Assembly (NCBI GenBank): GCA_020633435.1
Contig: JACKDP010000007.1
Coordinates: 310,001 to 374,000 of the forward strand
Reading direction: 5' to 3'
Length of the DNA stretch: 64,000 bases
From: Myxococcales bacterium
GTDB lineage: Bacteria > Myxococcota_A > Bradymonadia > UBA7976 > UBA1532
The notes under the pieces are model-generated. The model did not search any database. It was not told the DNA's origin and saw only the letters and a program-made list of their open reading frames with translations. Below are positions 48,263 to 56,742 of this stretch, in pieces. The position numbers were made by a program, and so were the translations under genes. Every line of letters starts with the position of its first letter. Position 1 is the first letter of the stretch.

Positions 48263-48766
48263 TCAGCTCGCGGGCGGCAGCCGCTCGACGAAGCAGCGCT
48301 CGTGCTGCCCGATGCGCGTGGTGCGCTCGACGTGCAGGCGCAGGCCCGGCCCGTAGGCGACGGCGACCCAGTCCTCTTCGTGGACGGACTCGGCGGGGCC
48401 GCAGTCCTCTTCGACGAGCCGCAGCGTCCAGCCGACGCCGTCGACGCGAGTGTCGGCCTCGCGGACCCAGCCGGCGTACCAGCGCGCGGTGACCTGGAGG
48501 GCCGCCAGGTCGAGGTCGGGGAAGGTGGGCTCGATGGCCCGCGCCTCGGCCAGGGCGAGGGCGCGGAATTCCTCGACGCTCTTGGGGATGGCCAGCAGTC
48601 GTCGGTGCCGCCAGGGATCCATCAAGCGCTGGCGCTCGCCGGGCAGAGCGCGGTGGACCTGGTCCCAGAGGGCGTCGTCGGCCTGCAGGGCCGGCAAGAG
48701 GTCGAGGAGGACGTCGCGGAAGAGCGGCGTCTTCGTCAGGGTGGCCAGGGTGGCGTCGTCGATCAC
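48263..48766 (-). CDS. Hypothetical protein
   Basis: 167 residues from a GTG at 48766 with GGAGG 4 bases upstream; a GTG at 48796 in the same frame would add 10 residues. No signal or membrane helix. The first half is helical (TLATLTKTPLFRDVLLDLLP), the second half beta-rich with WYAGWVREADTRVDGVGWTL and an acidic EEDCGPAESVHEED. No family recognised. It is convergent with the ferritin-like gene, 6 bases apart. Confidence 0.6.
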   Translation of the reverse strand: MIDDATLATLTKTPLFRDVLLDLLPALQADDALWDQVHRALPGERQRLMDPWRHRRLLAIPKSVEEFRALALAEARAIEPTFPDLDLAALQVTARWYAGWVREADTRVDGVGWTLRLVEEDCGPAESVHEEDWVAVAYGPGLRLHVERTTRIGQHERCFVERLPPAS

Positions 48767-48960
48767 ACGTCCTCCGAGGTCCGGTCGCCGGCGCACGCAT
48801 GATACCGCAGCCGAGCCGGGGCCGATCGAAGCGGCCGACCCGGGGCCGGCCGAGGGGGAACTTCTTTCCCTTTGTTTTCAGGCATCTCGAAAAAAGTCTG
48901 CGACACGCGCCGCGACTGACCGATGGGGGATGGAGGCCACCCACGCCCGGAGGACGCCCC

Positions 48961-49905
48961 ATGGCCGAGCAGCTGCGCATCGAGCTCGAAGATCACCGCT
49001 TCCACAGCCCCCGCCTGGGCCGCCCGGTCCTGGTCTTCGAGGTCACCTCCAAGGTCACCGACGACCTCTTCCTGTTCGTACCGAGGCGCCGGATCGTCGC
49101 GATCCTCAACGGCATCCTGGGGCGCGCCCAGCGGAAGACGGCTGACTTCGACTTCGACCTCTACGGCTACTACTTCCTGTCGAACCACCTGCACCTGCTC
49201 ATCGGCGTCGAGGAGCTGGTCCACAAGAGCCTGGTGCTGGAGTGGGTCAACCGGGAGATCGCCAAGAGAATCAACAAGTACCACGGCCGGTCGGGGCAGC
49301 TGCTCATCCCGAACCACGCCATCCAGGTCACCACGGAGGCCCACGCGCTCGAGCGCCTGCGCTACCTGATGGGCCAGGCCACGGCGCAGCTCAAGTCGCG
49401 GCACCCGGCCGACGACGTCTTCGCCTGCTCCAACTCCGCGCTGCTGCGCGGCGAGGCCCCGGCGGGTGTGTTCGTCCACGCGAACGGGGTCGAGGAAGCG
49501 GTGACCGTGCGCATCGACCGCCTGCCCGGGCTGGGCGACCTGAGCGTGCGCGAGCATCGGGCGCTCATGTGGCAACTCGCCGACGGCCTCGCCGCCGAGC
49601 ACCGGCCGCGGCGCAAGAAGGCCGGCCTGCCAGTGCCCGACCCCGAGGCCGTCCGGCACGTCGACCCGTGGACGCGGCCCAAGGAGCGCGACCGCAGCCC
49701 CGCGCCCGTCGTCCACGGCCCGCCCGAGCACCACGCGGAGTGGCACGAAGTCCACGCGGCGCTGAGGGAAGCCTACACCGAAGCGCACATCGCCTACTGG
49801 CAGTGGCTCGCCGACCCGGGGCAGCCGCTCATCCCGTTCCCGCCGGGGACGATCCCACCGTCGCACGCGCGCAAGGCGGTCGCAGGCCGAGCCCGGGCCG
49901 GGTAG
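48961..49905 (+). CDS. REP-associated-type (Y1/IS200-like) transposase
   Basis: 314 residues from the ATG at 48961, GGAGG 7 bases upstream. The HUH single-strand DNA nuclease fold is recognisable: an N-terminal VFEVTSKVTDDLFLF strand, then the metal-binding HxH in GYYFLSNHLHLLIGVEE, and a helix with the presumed nucleophile Tyr in LERLRYLMGQATAQ. Such domesticated transposases (RAYT) act on REP hairpins rather than moving as an IS. The C-terminal about 120 residues are extra and His-rich (HGPPEHHAEWHEVH). No flanking inverted or target repeats of an insertion sequence are visible, so it is probably a single-copy RAYT-like gene. Confidence 0.8.
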   Translation: MAEQLRIELEDHRFHSPRLGRPVLVFEVTSKVTDDLFLFVPRRRIVAILNGILGRAQRKTADFDFDLYGYYFLSNHLHLLIGVEELVHKSLVLEWVNREIAKRINKYHGRSGQLLIPNHAIQVTTEAHALERLRYLMGQATAQLKSRHPADDVFACSNSALLRGEAPAGVFVHANGVEEAVTVRIDRLPGLGDLSVREHRALMWQLADGLAAEHRPRRKKAGLPVPDPEAVRHVDPWTRPKERDRSPAPVVHGPPEHHAEWHEVHAALREAYTEAHIAYWQWLADPGQPLIPFPPGTIPPSHARKAVAGRARAG

Positions 49906-49947
49906 TCGCGGCAACCCCCGAGCTCCAGCTGGCCGGGCGCTGACGTG

Positions 49948-50023
49948 GGCGCCATGGGCGCCTTGCGGCCGCGGCGCAGGCGTCGGGGCGTGCCCGCGGC
50001 CCGGTGGGGCCGTCGGGGCGTGC
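49948..50023. repeat. Short repeats downstream of the Y1 transposase gene
   Basis: CGTCGGGGCGTGC occurs twice, at 49981-49993 and 50011-50023, 30 bp apart. Just before it, GGCGCC is repeated at 49948 and 49957 around ATG, forming a small palindrome. They fall in a 249-base gap with no gene. They could be REP-like targets of the transposase but lack a clear long hairpin. Confidence 0.4.
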
Positions 50024-50154
50024 GTGGCCGCGCATCGCCTCCCATCGCAACCTCTCGGGCAAACTTCGAGGCCCCAGCGCCACCCAGAATTCCAGCCGCA
50101 CCGCAGCGCTGCACCTCCTCGAAGACACACTCGGTAGGACCGGTTGCGGCCAGG

Positions 50155-51333
50155 CTACAGGGCTTCGAGGGCCTCGGGGGTGCAGGCGGCGGGGGCGGTG
50201 ACGGGGTTGCAGCGGGCCGGGGTGCCGCCGGGGATGTCGAGCCAGTCGGTGTCGTCGGGGCTCGCCGGGGCGGGGCGGTCGGAGCTCAAGAAGTGCACCC
50301 CGTTGGCCAGCGTGGCGGCCCGGCGCGCCGCACGGTCTTCGGGCGGATCGTCGGCGGCGTCGACGTTGCTGGTCACCAGGAAGCCGGCGGCCACGGCGGC
50401 GCGGGCGGCGTCGCTGGTGCCGTCGTTGATCTTGAGGAGGGCGGCGCGGGGGTCGTCGGGGCCGTCGGCGTCGACGAAGAGCAGGCGGCCGGCCAGGTCG
50501 GCGGCGTCGCCCACGTAGGCGGCGCGGTGGGCGCCGGTGTCGAGCAGGGCGAAGATGAACCGGCCCCGCACCGCGGCGAGCGGCGGCCAGCCGTCGGCGA
50601 GCACGGCGTCGCGGACGGAGGCGTGGGGGCCGCGCAGGTCGTCCGGCGTAAAGACTTGATCACGCGAGAGAATCCCCAGGATGGCGGCGTCGAGCTCGCT
50701 CATCCGGTCGACGCTCGGGACGTGGCCGTTCACCGGCGCAGAGCCTTCGTCCTTGGGCTCGATCCAGATGATGATCGGCAGGTGGCCTGGGTGGGTTCGC
50801 GACCAGCGGTCCAGCGTGCGCAGGCAGTCCTCGAAGGCGTAGCAGACGGTCTCGGGGTCGATCAGCGGCAGGTGGAAGACGTCGAAGCCGCTCTCGATCC
50901 GGGCGTGCAGGTCCAGCTCGAACTGCCGCACACCCTGCTCGCCGAGCTGCACGTCGAGCGGGGCGTGGCTGTAGTCGTGGCTGGGGTGGAACACCATCTG
51001 CGGGCGCAGGTGGTAGCTGTTGTGCGTGCCGCGGGCCTGGACGTGGTGCAGGCGCAGGGTGTCGTCCTGGGGGCCGACGAAGGCGTCGGGGATGAACGCG
51101 TCCGGCATCGCGGCATCGCGCGGCGCGGCGTCCAGCGGCGCGGCGTCCAGCGGCGCGGCGTCCCGGACCGCGGCGTCGACCGCCGAGGCGTCCCCGGGGG
51201 CGGCGTCCACCACGGCGGCGTCCACCGCGGCAGCGTCCACCGCCCCCGCGTCGGCGGGCGCGGCGTCCACGGCGGCCGGCCCGGCGTCGTCGCAGGCGGC
51301 CAGGAGGGCGAGGGCGAGCAGGAGCGTGCGCAT
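50155..51333 (-). CDS. PI-PLC/Ca2+-dependent phosphodiesterase-like lipoprotein
   Basis: 392 residues from MRTLLLALALLAAC (Cys 14 lipobox). A linker of about 70 residues made of Asp-Ala-Ala repeats (AVDAA, PLDAA) follows, a common feature of delta-proteobacterial lipoproteins. The catalytic domain starts near 90: the HHVQARGTHNSYH motif carries the first active-site His of phosphatidylinositol-phospholipase-C-like TIM barrels, and RQFELDLH supplies Glu and Asp metal ligands; ending with VHFLSSDRP. Likely cleaves a phosphodiester on the cell surface, such as a lipid. Substrate unknown. Confidence 0.8.
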   Translation of the reverse strand: MRTLLLALALLAACDDAGPAAVDAAPADAGAVDAAAVDAAVVDAAPGDASAVDAAVRDAAPLDAAPLDAAPRDAAMPDAFIPDAFVGPQDDTLRLHHVQARGTHNSYHLRPQMVFHPSHDYSHAPLDVQLGEQGVRQFELDLHARIESGFDVFHLPLIDPETVCYAFEDCLRTLDRWSRTHPGHLPIIIWIEPKDEGSAPVNGHVPSVDRMSELDAAILGILSRDQVFTPDDLRGPHASVRDAVLADGWPPLAAVRGRFIFALLDTGAHRAAYVGDAADLAGRLLFVDADGPDDPRAALLKINDGTSDAARAAVAAGFLVTSNVDAADDPPEDRAARRAATLANGVHFLSSDRPAPASPDDTDWLDIPGGTPARCNPVTAPAACTPEALEAL

Positions 51334-51408
51334 GGCCAGAGTGAACCACGCCGCCGCCCGCAGATGCACGCCTTGACCGCCTCCCCGGCGCCCCGGGATC
51401 ATGCCCGC

Positions 51409-52113
51409 ATGGCCTACACCTACGACTTCCCCAAGGCGGATCTGACGACGGACGCGGTGGTGTTCGGCCTCGACCTGGACGCGGGGCGGCTGCAGGTGCT
51501 CCTCGTGGAGCGCGGCGTCGATCCCTTCCGCGGGGCCTGGGCCCTGCCCGGCGGGTTCATCCGGCAGGATGAGGATCTCGAGGCCTGCGTCCGCCGCGAG
51601 CTGCACGAGGAGACGGGCGTCGAGGTGGCCTGGCTCGAGCAGCTCTACACCTTTGGCGCCGTGGCGCGGGATCCCCGCGGGCGCGTCGTGACCGTGGCCT
51701 ACTGGGGCATCGTGCGGCCCGATCAGGTGCGCCTGCGCGCGGCCACCGACGCCGCGGCGGCGGCCTTCCACGACGCCGAGGCGCTGCCACCGCTGGCCTT
51801 CGATCACGCCGACATCGTGGCGTCGGCCCTGCAGCGCCTCCGCGGGAAGCTGCGCTGGCAGCCGGTCGGCCTCTGGCTGCTCGACGAGGTGTTCACCCTG
51901 GTGGAGCTGGAGCGCGTCTACGCCATCCTCCTGGGGCAGCCGATGGACCGCGGCAACTTCCGCAAGAAGATCCGGCCGCAGGTGGAGGCGGGGGTGCTGG
52001 TGCCGACGGGGCAGCAGCGCAAGCCACCCGCGGGTCGGCCGGCCGCCCTGTACCGCTTCGACGAGGCGGCGTGGCAGCGTCGGGAGGCCGAGGGCGCGGC
52101 GTTCGAGGTCTGA
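51409..52113 (+). CDS. Nudix hydrolase-winged-helix regulator, NrtR type
   Basis: 234 residues. The N-terminal Nudix domain (about 10-145) has a complete Nudix box, GGFIRQDEDLEACVRRELHE followed by ETGV, so ADP-ribose-type hydrolysis is possible, unlike some regulators with a decayed box. The C-terminal winged helix (about 160-225) contains FTLVELERVYAILLGQPMDR, NFRKKIRPQ and RPAALYRFD, the NrtR signature. NrtR proteins repress NAD-synthesis or sugar genes and sense ADP-ribose. No NAD-related gene is nearby. The 3' end is 3 bases from the convergent oxygenase gene. Confidence 0.88.
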   Translation: MAYTYDFPKADLTTDAVVFGLDLDAGRLQVLLVERGVDPFRGAWALPGGFIRQDEDLEACVRRELHEETGVEVAWLEQLYTFGAVARDPRGRVVTVAYWGIVRPDQVRLRAATDAAAAAFHDAEALPPLAFDHADIVASALQRLRGKLRWQPVGLWLLDEVFTLVELERVYAILLGQPMDRGNFRKKIRPQVEAGVLVPTGQQRKPPAGRPAALYRFDEAAWQRREAEGAAFEV

Positions 52114-52116
52114 CGC

Positions 52117-52710
52117 TCAGCCCCGCAGGAACCACCCGCTGATCGTCCGCCGCTCGTGGTGCGCCGTGAGGATGGGCACCCGATGCAGCGGGCCGCCCGT
52201 CGAAACATCGAACAAATCCAGCGTGTTGAAGCCCGGCGGGCGGCGCTCCACCAGGACCTCCGCGTCGCCCTCGACGGCCACGAACTCCAGGTGGCCGCCC
52301 TCCTCCCACGGCCAGGCCGCGGGGGTGAGGCCCAGGACGTAGGCCACCGCCCGCTGGCCGTCGTAGTCGTTGTGGCAGTCCAGGTAGCCGCCCTTGCCGT
52401 AGTGCATGCCCACGACGCGGTGGTCGGCGGGGGAGGCCAGCGCCAGGCCCGAGAGGTCGGCCACGAACGCGCGCCCTGCGTCGTGCCACCACCGGCCGAA
52501 GGCGCAGAGCGGGTGGTCGCAGTCGGGCTCGGGGACGAGCGTGCACTCCCCGTACAGGAAGCCCAGGGCCCCCTCGCTGGCGCGCAGCGGGTGGGGGAGG
52601 GCGCGCAGCGCCGCGAGCAGCGCCTCGGCCTGGCCCGGGGGCAGGAACCCCTCGATGCGCAGCCCCTCACGGGCGGCCCAGGCAGCGCGCTGGGCAGGCG
52701 TCGGCGTCAC
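52117..52710 (-). CDS. 2OG-Fe(II) oxygenase, prolyl-hydroxylase type
   Basis: 197 residues from a GTG overlapping the stop of the upstream paralogue (GTGA). The double-stranded beta-helix carries an intact iron triad: His 113 and Asp 115 in YLDCHNDYDG and distal His 176 in LHRVP, with Arg 188 in ERRTISGWF positioned to bind 2-oxoglutarate. It resembles prolyl 4-hydroxylase-like enzymes that hydroxylate small molecules or proteins. The gene forms a two-gene unit with 52707-53288, which encodes a related protein that has lost these residues. Confidence 0.85.
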   Translation of the reverse strand: MTPTPAQRAAWAAREGLRIEGFLPPGQAEALLAALRALPHPLRASEGALGFLYGECTLVPEPDCDHPLCAFGRWWHDAGRAFVADLSGLALASPADHRVVGMHYGKGGYLDCHNDYDGQRAVAYVLGLTPAAWPWEEGGHLEFVAVEGDAEVLVERRPPGFNTLDLFDVSTGGPLHRVPILTAHHERRTISGWFLRG

Positions 52711-53288
52711 GTCGGCACCAGGCAGGTCCGCAGCCACAGGGCCTCCACGTGGTGCGTGAGGAGCGGCACCGCGAAGCGGCGGTCTCGCAGGAGATCCAGC
52801 GTCGCGAAGCCGGGCGCCAGGACGCGGTCGCTCAGCGCGAGGTGCCCCCCCCAGCCCGCAGGCCAGTAGCCGCCCGTCAGGCCGATGAGCACGTCCACGC
52901 CGCCGGGCACCAGCGGGCCCTCGTCGTCGGCGTAGCCCCCCTTGCGGAAGAACCAGAGCGGCACGCGCCCCGCGTCGGGGCGGGCGAGCGGCTGGCCGAC
53001 CAGCGCCCCGACGAAGGCCGGAAGGTCCTGATCCAACAGGCGAATCGCCGCGTGGATGCAGGGCGGGTTCTGCGGATCGAGGCCCGCCGGCACCCCCAGA
53101 GCGCCGGCCCAGGCGACGCTGCCGGGGGCCTGCTCGGGGCCCAGGGGCAGGCCGCGCAGGACGAGCGCCAGCTCCGCCGCCAGGCCCGGCGCGAGGGCGT
53201 CCTCGACGCGCACATGGCCCTCGCGGGCGAAGGCGTCGGCGAGGGCGGCCGGGGGCGGCCCGGCCAGGCGGGGGTGCAGCGCGGACAT
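52707..53288 (-). CDS. Degenerate paralogue of the 2OG-Fe(II) oxygenase
   Basis: 193 residues from MSALHPRLAGPP. Aligns with the downstream enzyme over its core: both have (Y/R)KGGY, then a LGL/IGL strand, a tryptophan-rich turn and GGHL, then a LD.L. strand and H near the end. But the HxD of the active enzyme is replaced (GYADDEGPL), and the distal HRVP and final RRT are absent (FAVPLLTHHVEALW). It is therefore likely inactive and may serve as partner or substrate-binding subunit. ATG chosen at 53288. Confidence 0.75.
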   Translation of the reverse strand: MSALHPRLAGPPPAALADAFAREGHVRVEDALAPGLAAELALVLRGLPLGPEQAPGSVAWAGALGVPAGLDPQNPPCIHAAIRLLDQDLPAFVGALVGQPLARPDAGRVPLWFFRKGGYADDEGPLVPGGVDVLIGLTGGYWPAGWGGHLALSDRVLAPGFATLDLLRDRRFAVPLLTHHVEALWLRTCLVPT

Positions 53289-53394
53289 GGCCGGAGTGTA
53301 GCCCCGCTGCCGGCGGCGGCGCACGGGGCAGTGGCGTGCGAGCGGGGTTGCGGTCCATGATGCCCCGGCGACGGCGGCAGTGAGGTTCGGGGGC

Positions 53395-55488
53395 ATGGCA
53401 GACGCGCGGGTGAGCCGCTGGCTCGATCACGTCACCCTCTGCGTACAGCGGCACATCCACCGCCACGGGCACCGGATGGTCCAGGCGTCGGGGACGCTCA
53501 ACCAGCTCTTCGTCAGCCTGACGGAGGCCCGGGCGCTCCTGGGGACGGCCATGGCCCACCCCACCACGGCGCCGGCGGCCCTGGGCCTGCCCGATCCCGA
53601 GGCCCTGAGCGACCGCATCATCGGCAGCATGAGCGCCCTGGAGGGCCCCGACGACGGCCCCCTGGGGCGGCTGCGGGTGCGGTTCCGCCTGACCACCGGC
53701 CAGATCCGGCTGCTCATGGCGGCCGCCGCGCCCCTGCTCTCGGTGGATCTCTCGCGCCTCTACAGCTTCGCCTGGGCCGACTTCGCCGTGAAGCTGCCCA
53801 CCGCAGGCTTCCTGGCCGAGCTGGTGGCCGACGATCCGCTCACCATCCGGGCCGGGCTGGCCGAGTTCGGCCCCCACGCCCCCCTCGTCCGCTACCGCCT
53901 GCTGGAGCTGCGCGACTCGGCGGCCTGGGGGACGCCCAGCCCCCTGCTGCACCGCGGCGTCGTGGTGCCCGATCCGGTGGTGGCGTTCCTCAACGGCGAG
54001 GAGCCGGCGGCGGTGGTCGCCGGGCGGCTCACGTCGGTGGAGGAGGCCACCCCCGCCGACCGTCTGTTCGCGCCCCAGGAGATCGTCGACGACCTGCGCA
54101 AGATGCTGGCGAGCGCCATCGCGCGCGGGCGGCCGCGGCCGCTGCTGGTGGGCGGGAGCGGGGCCGGCCGGCGGACGCTGCTGTCGACGGTGGCGGCCGA
54201 GCGCGGCTGGGGCGTGCTGACGGTGGACCTGGGCCGGCTCATGGAGGAGCCGGAGCGGCTGGTGGAGCGCGTGGCCGAGGCGGGGCGCGAGGCCCTGCTG
54301 CGCGACGCGGTGCTGCTGCTGCGGGCCGACCGGGCGGTGGATGATCGCGAGAAGTGGGACCGCGTGGGCCCGGCCATCGGGGCGCTGGTGGATCGGCATG
54401 GGGGCCCCGTCGCCTTCACCGCGTCGGCCCCCACCGCGGCGATTTCTCTTTATGTTTCCGGCATCTACGACGTGTACCTGCGCCAGCCCTCGACGGCCGA
54501 GCAGCGCGGGCTGTGGTCGGAGGCCCTGGGCCAGGACGTGAAGCTGGCCGAGGAGCTGTCCCAGCGCTTCAGCGTCTCGCCGGGCACCGTCTACGGCTCG
54601 GTGCACGAGGCCCGGGCTCACCAGGCGATGCTCGGGCAGACGGGGCCGCTAGGCCTGGAGCTCGTGGGCGACGCCGTGCGCCGCCGCCTGGATCACGCCC
54701 TGAGCGAGGTGGCCCAGCCCTTCGCCACCACGCTGGACTGGGCCGACGTCATCCTGCCCGACGAGGTGATGGACACCCTCAACGAGATCATCGCCCAGGC
54801 GAAGTACCGCGAGCTCGTCTACGACCGCTGGGGCTTCCGCCGGAAGATGTCGTACGGCCGCGGCCTGGCGTGCCTGTTCTGCGGGCCGCCCGGGACGGGC
54901 AAGACGATGATGGCCGCGCTCATCGCCAAGACGCTGGGCCGCGAGCTCTACAAGGTCGACCTGTCGCGCGTCGTGTCGAAGTGGGTGGGCGAGACCGAGA
55001 AGAACCTGGCGCGGGTCTTCGACGAGGCCGAGCGGGCCCAGGTCATCCTGCTCTTCGACGAGGCCGACAGCCTCTTCTCGTCGCGTACCGAGGTGAAGGG
55101 CTCCAACGACCGCTTCGCCAACATGGAGATCAACTACCTGCTGCAGCGGATGGAGCAGTACGACGGCATGTCGCTGCTGACGACCAACTTCGAGAAGGCC
55201 ATCGACGACGCCTTCAAGCGGCGCCTGAAGTTCAAGGTCGACTTCCCCATGCCCGACGCCGAGCAGCGCGCCCAGCTCTGGCAGGTGATGCTGCCGGGCA
55301 AGCTGGCGGTGGGGGAGGACATCCGCTTCGACGTGCTGGGCAAGAAGTTCAAGATCGCCGGCGGCAACATCAAGAACGCCGTGCTCCGGGCCGCGTTCTA
55401 CGCCGCCGCCGAGGACAAGATCATCGATCACGCGCTCCTGGAGCGCGCCGCGGTGGCCGAGTCCCGCGAGATGGGCCGGCTGATCTGA
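53395..55488 (+). CDS. Tandem AAA-type ATPase
   Basis: 697 residues from MADARVSRW. An N-terminal helical domain (1-200) is followed by a degenerate P-loop module (LLVGGSGAGRRTLLST, about 263-278) that lacks a proper Walker B, and a canonical AAA+ module at about 470-660: Walker A GPPGTGKTMMA, Walker B ILLFDEADSLF, sensor LLTTNF and arginine-finger region FKRRLKFKVDFPMPD. This design matches the ATPases found in contractile-injection and similar gene clusters, but no tail genes are next to it here. It starts a three-gene operon; the next gene begins 3 bases after its stop. The substrate is unknown. Confidence 0.9.
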   Translation: MADARVSRWLDHVTLCVQRHIHRHGHRMVQASGTLNQLFVSLTEARALLGTAMAHPTTAPAALGLPDPEALSDRIIGSMSALEGPDDGPLGRLRVRFRLTTGQIRLLMAAAAPLLSVDLSRLYSFAWADFAVKLPTAGFLAELVADDPLTIRAGLAEFGPHAPLVRYRLLELRDSAAWGTPSPLLHRGVVVPDPVVAFLNGEEPAAVVAGRLTSVEEATPADRLFAPQEIVDDLRKMLASAIARGRPRPLLVGGSGAGRRTLLSTVAAERGWGVLTVDLGRLMEEPERLVERVAEAGREALLRDAVLLLRADRAVDDREKWDRVGPAIGALVDRHGGPVAFTASAPTAAISLYVSGIYDVYLRQPSTAEQRGLWSEALGQDVKLAEELSQRFSVSPGTVYGSVHEARAHQAMLGQTGPLGLELVGDAVRRRLDHALSEVAQPFATTLDWADVILPDEVMDTLNEIIAQAKYRELVYDRWGFRRKMSYGRGLACLFCGPPGTGKTMMAALIAKTLGRELYKVDLSRVVSKWVGETEKNLARVFDEAERAQVILLFDEADSLFSSRTEVKGSNDRFANMEINYLLQRMEQYDGMSLLTTNFEKAIDDAFKRRLKFKVDFPMPDAEQRAQLWQVMLPGKLAVGEDIRFDVLGKKFKIAGGNIKNAVLRAAFYAAAEDKIIDHALLERAAVAESREMGRLI

Positions 55489-55491
55489 CCG

Positions 55492-56742
55492 GTGCGCATC
55501 CTCTACGTCGACAGCCGCACCCGCCTGGCCCGGGCCGCCTGCCGGGATCTCCCGCACGACACCGACGTCATCCTGGTGGCCACCGCGGCCGAGGCCGAGC
55601 GCGCGGCGCGGCACGGGCAGTTCGACGCCGTCATCGCCGACTACGATCTGCCGGGCGTGAACGGCAGCGAGCTCGTCCGGCGGCTGCGGGAAGCCGGGCT
55701 GGCGGCGCCGGTGGTGGCCCTGGCGGGGCATGACCTCGGGGCGCGGGCCATGCGGCAGGCCGGGGCCGACGCGGTGTGCGGCCAGGCCGACTTCGCCACC
55801 CTCGGCCCGGTGCTCGGGCGGCTCATCGGCGCCTCCGTCCGGCGGGTGACGCTCATCCGGCACGGGGAGTCCGAGTGGAACGCCGCGGGGCGGTGGCAGG
55901 GCCAGGGGGACGCGGCCCTCTCGGATCGGGGTCGGCAGCAGGCCGACGCCCTCGCCGCTCGGCTGGACGGCCGGCCCATCGCCCGCCTCGAGCACTCCGA
56001 TCTGCAGCGCGCGGCGCACACGGCGGCGGCGCTCGGGCGCGGGGGCGTGGCCGAGCCGGCGTGGCGCGAGCTGGCCGTGGGCGCGTGGGAGGGGCTGACG
56101 GACGCCGAGGTGGGGGCCCGGTTCCCCGATGAAGTGGCGGCGGTGCGCCGCGGCGAGGCCGTCCGCCTCGGCGGCGGCGAGGACTGGCCCACCCTGGAGG
56201 GGCGGGTGGTGGCCGCGTTCGCGCGGCTGGTCGGCCGCCTCGGCCCCGGCGAGGAGGGCGTCGTCGTCTGCCACGGCGGCGTCATCGTCGGCCTCGTCAC
56301 CGCCCTGCTCGGCCTGACGCGCCGCCTGCCGCGGACGCTGGGTCGGCCGGGGAACACCAGCCTCACCACGCTGGAGGTGGGGCCGTCGTCCACCCGCCTG
56401 GTGGTCTACAACGACGCGACGCACCTGCCGCCGACGGAGCGCGCCCGCGCGGGGGCCGTCGAGGTGCGCCTGGCCCGTGACGTCGACCTGCTGGGCGGCC
56501 GGCCGCGGGTGGACGGCGTGACGGACGCCCTGCGCCTGGAGGCCCGGCCCCGCGTGGGCTTCTCCGCCACGCCCGGCATCCTGGAGGCCACCGCCCGGGC
56601 GGCCCTGGCTCCGAACGGCGACGGCACCGCGCGCCTCGGTCCCAGCCTGCCCGGCCGCGTCGGCCACGTCATCCTGCACCGGCAGGGGCGCACCCTCTGG
56701 GACTGGAACATCGAGCCGGAGGAGGACGAGATTGCTCCATGA
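55492..56742 (+). CDS. Receiver-like domain fused to histidine phosphatase, with extra C-terminal domain
   Basis: 416 residues from a GTG, 3 bases after the ATPase stop. Residues 1-112 look like a response-regulator receiver: phospho-acceptor Asp 50 in VIADYDLPGVNG, but the acidic pair is reduced (VDS) and the conserved Lys is missing. Residues 117-310 are a phosphoglycerate-mutase-type histidine phosphatase: TLIRHGESEWNAAG (phospho-His 124), HSDLQRAAHT, VVCHGGVIVG. A further 100 residues end with HVILHRQGRTLWDWNIEPEE. The overlap with the SDR gene (11 bases) implies one operon. The fusion suggests a phosphate switch or phospho-His removal. Confidence 0.85.
   Translation: MRILYVDSRTRLARAACRDLPHDTDVILVATAAEAERAARHGQFDAVIADYDLPGVNGSELVRRLREAGLAAPVVALAGHDLGARAMRQAGADAVCGQADFATLGPVLGRLIGASVRRVTLIRHGESEWNAAGRWQGQGDAALSDRGRQQADALAARLDGRPIARLEHSDLQRAAHTAAALGRGGVAEPAWRELAVGAWEGLTDAEVGARFPDEVAAVRRGEAVRLGGGEDWPTLEGRVVAAFARLVGRLGPGEEGVVVCHGGVIVGLVTALLGLTRRLPRTLGRPGNTSLTTLEVGPSSTRLVVYNDATHLPPTERARAGAVEVRLARDVDLLGGRPRVDGVTDALRLEARPRVGFSATPGILEATARAALAPNGDGTARLGPSLPGRVGHVILHRQGRTLWDWNIEPEEDEIAP

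Noticed and set aside
48961..49905. Insertion sequence ends around the Y1 transposase
   Set aside because: No inverted repeats, target duplication or left/right hairpin ends were visible, so it is annotated as a gene and not as a mobile element.
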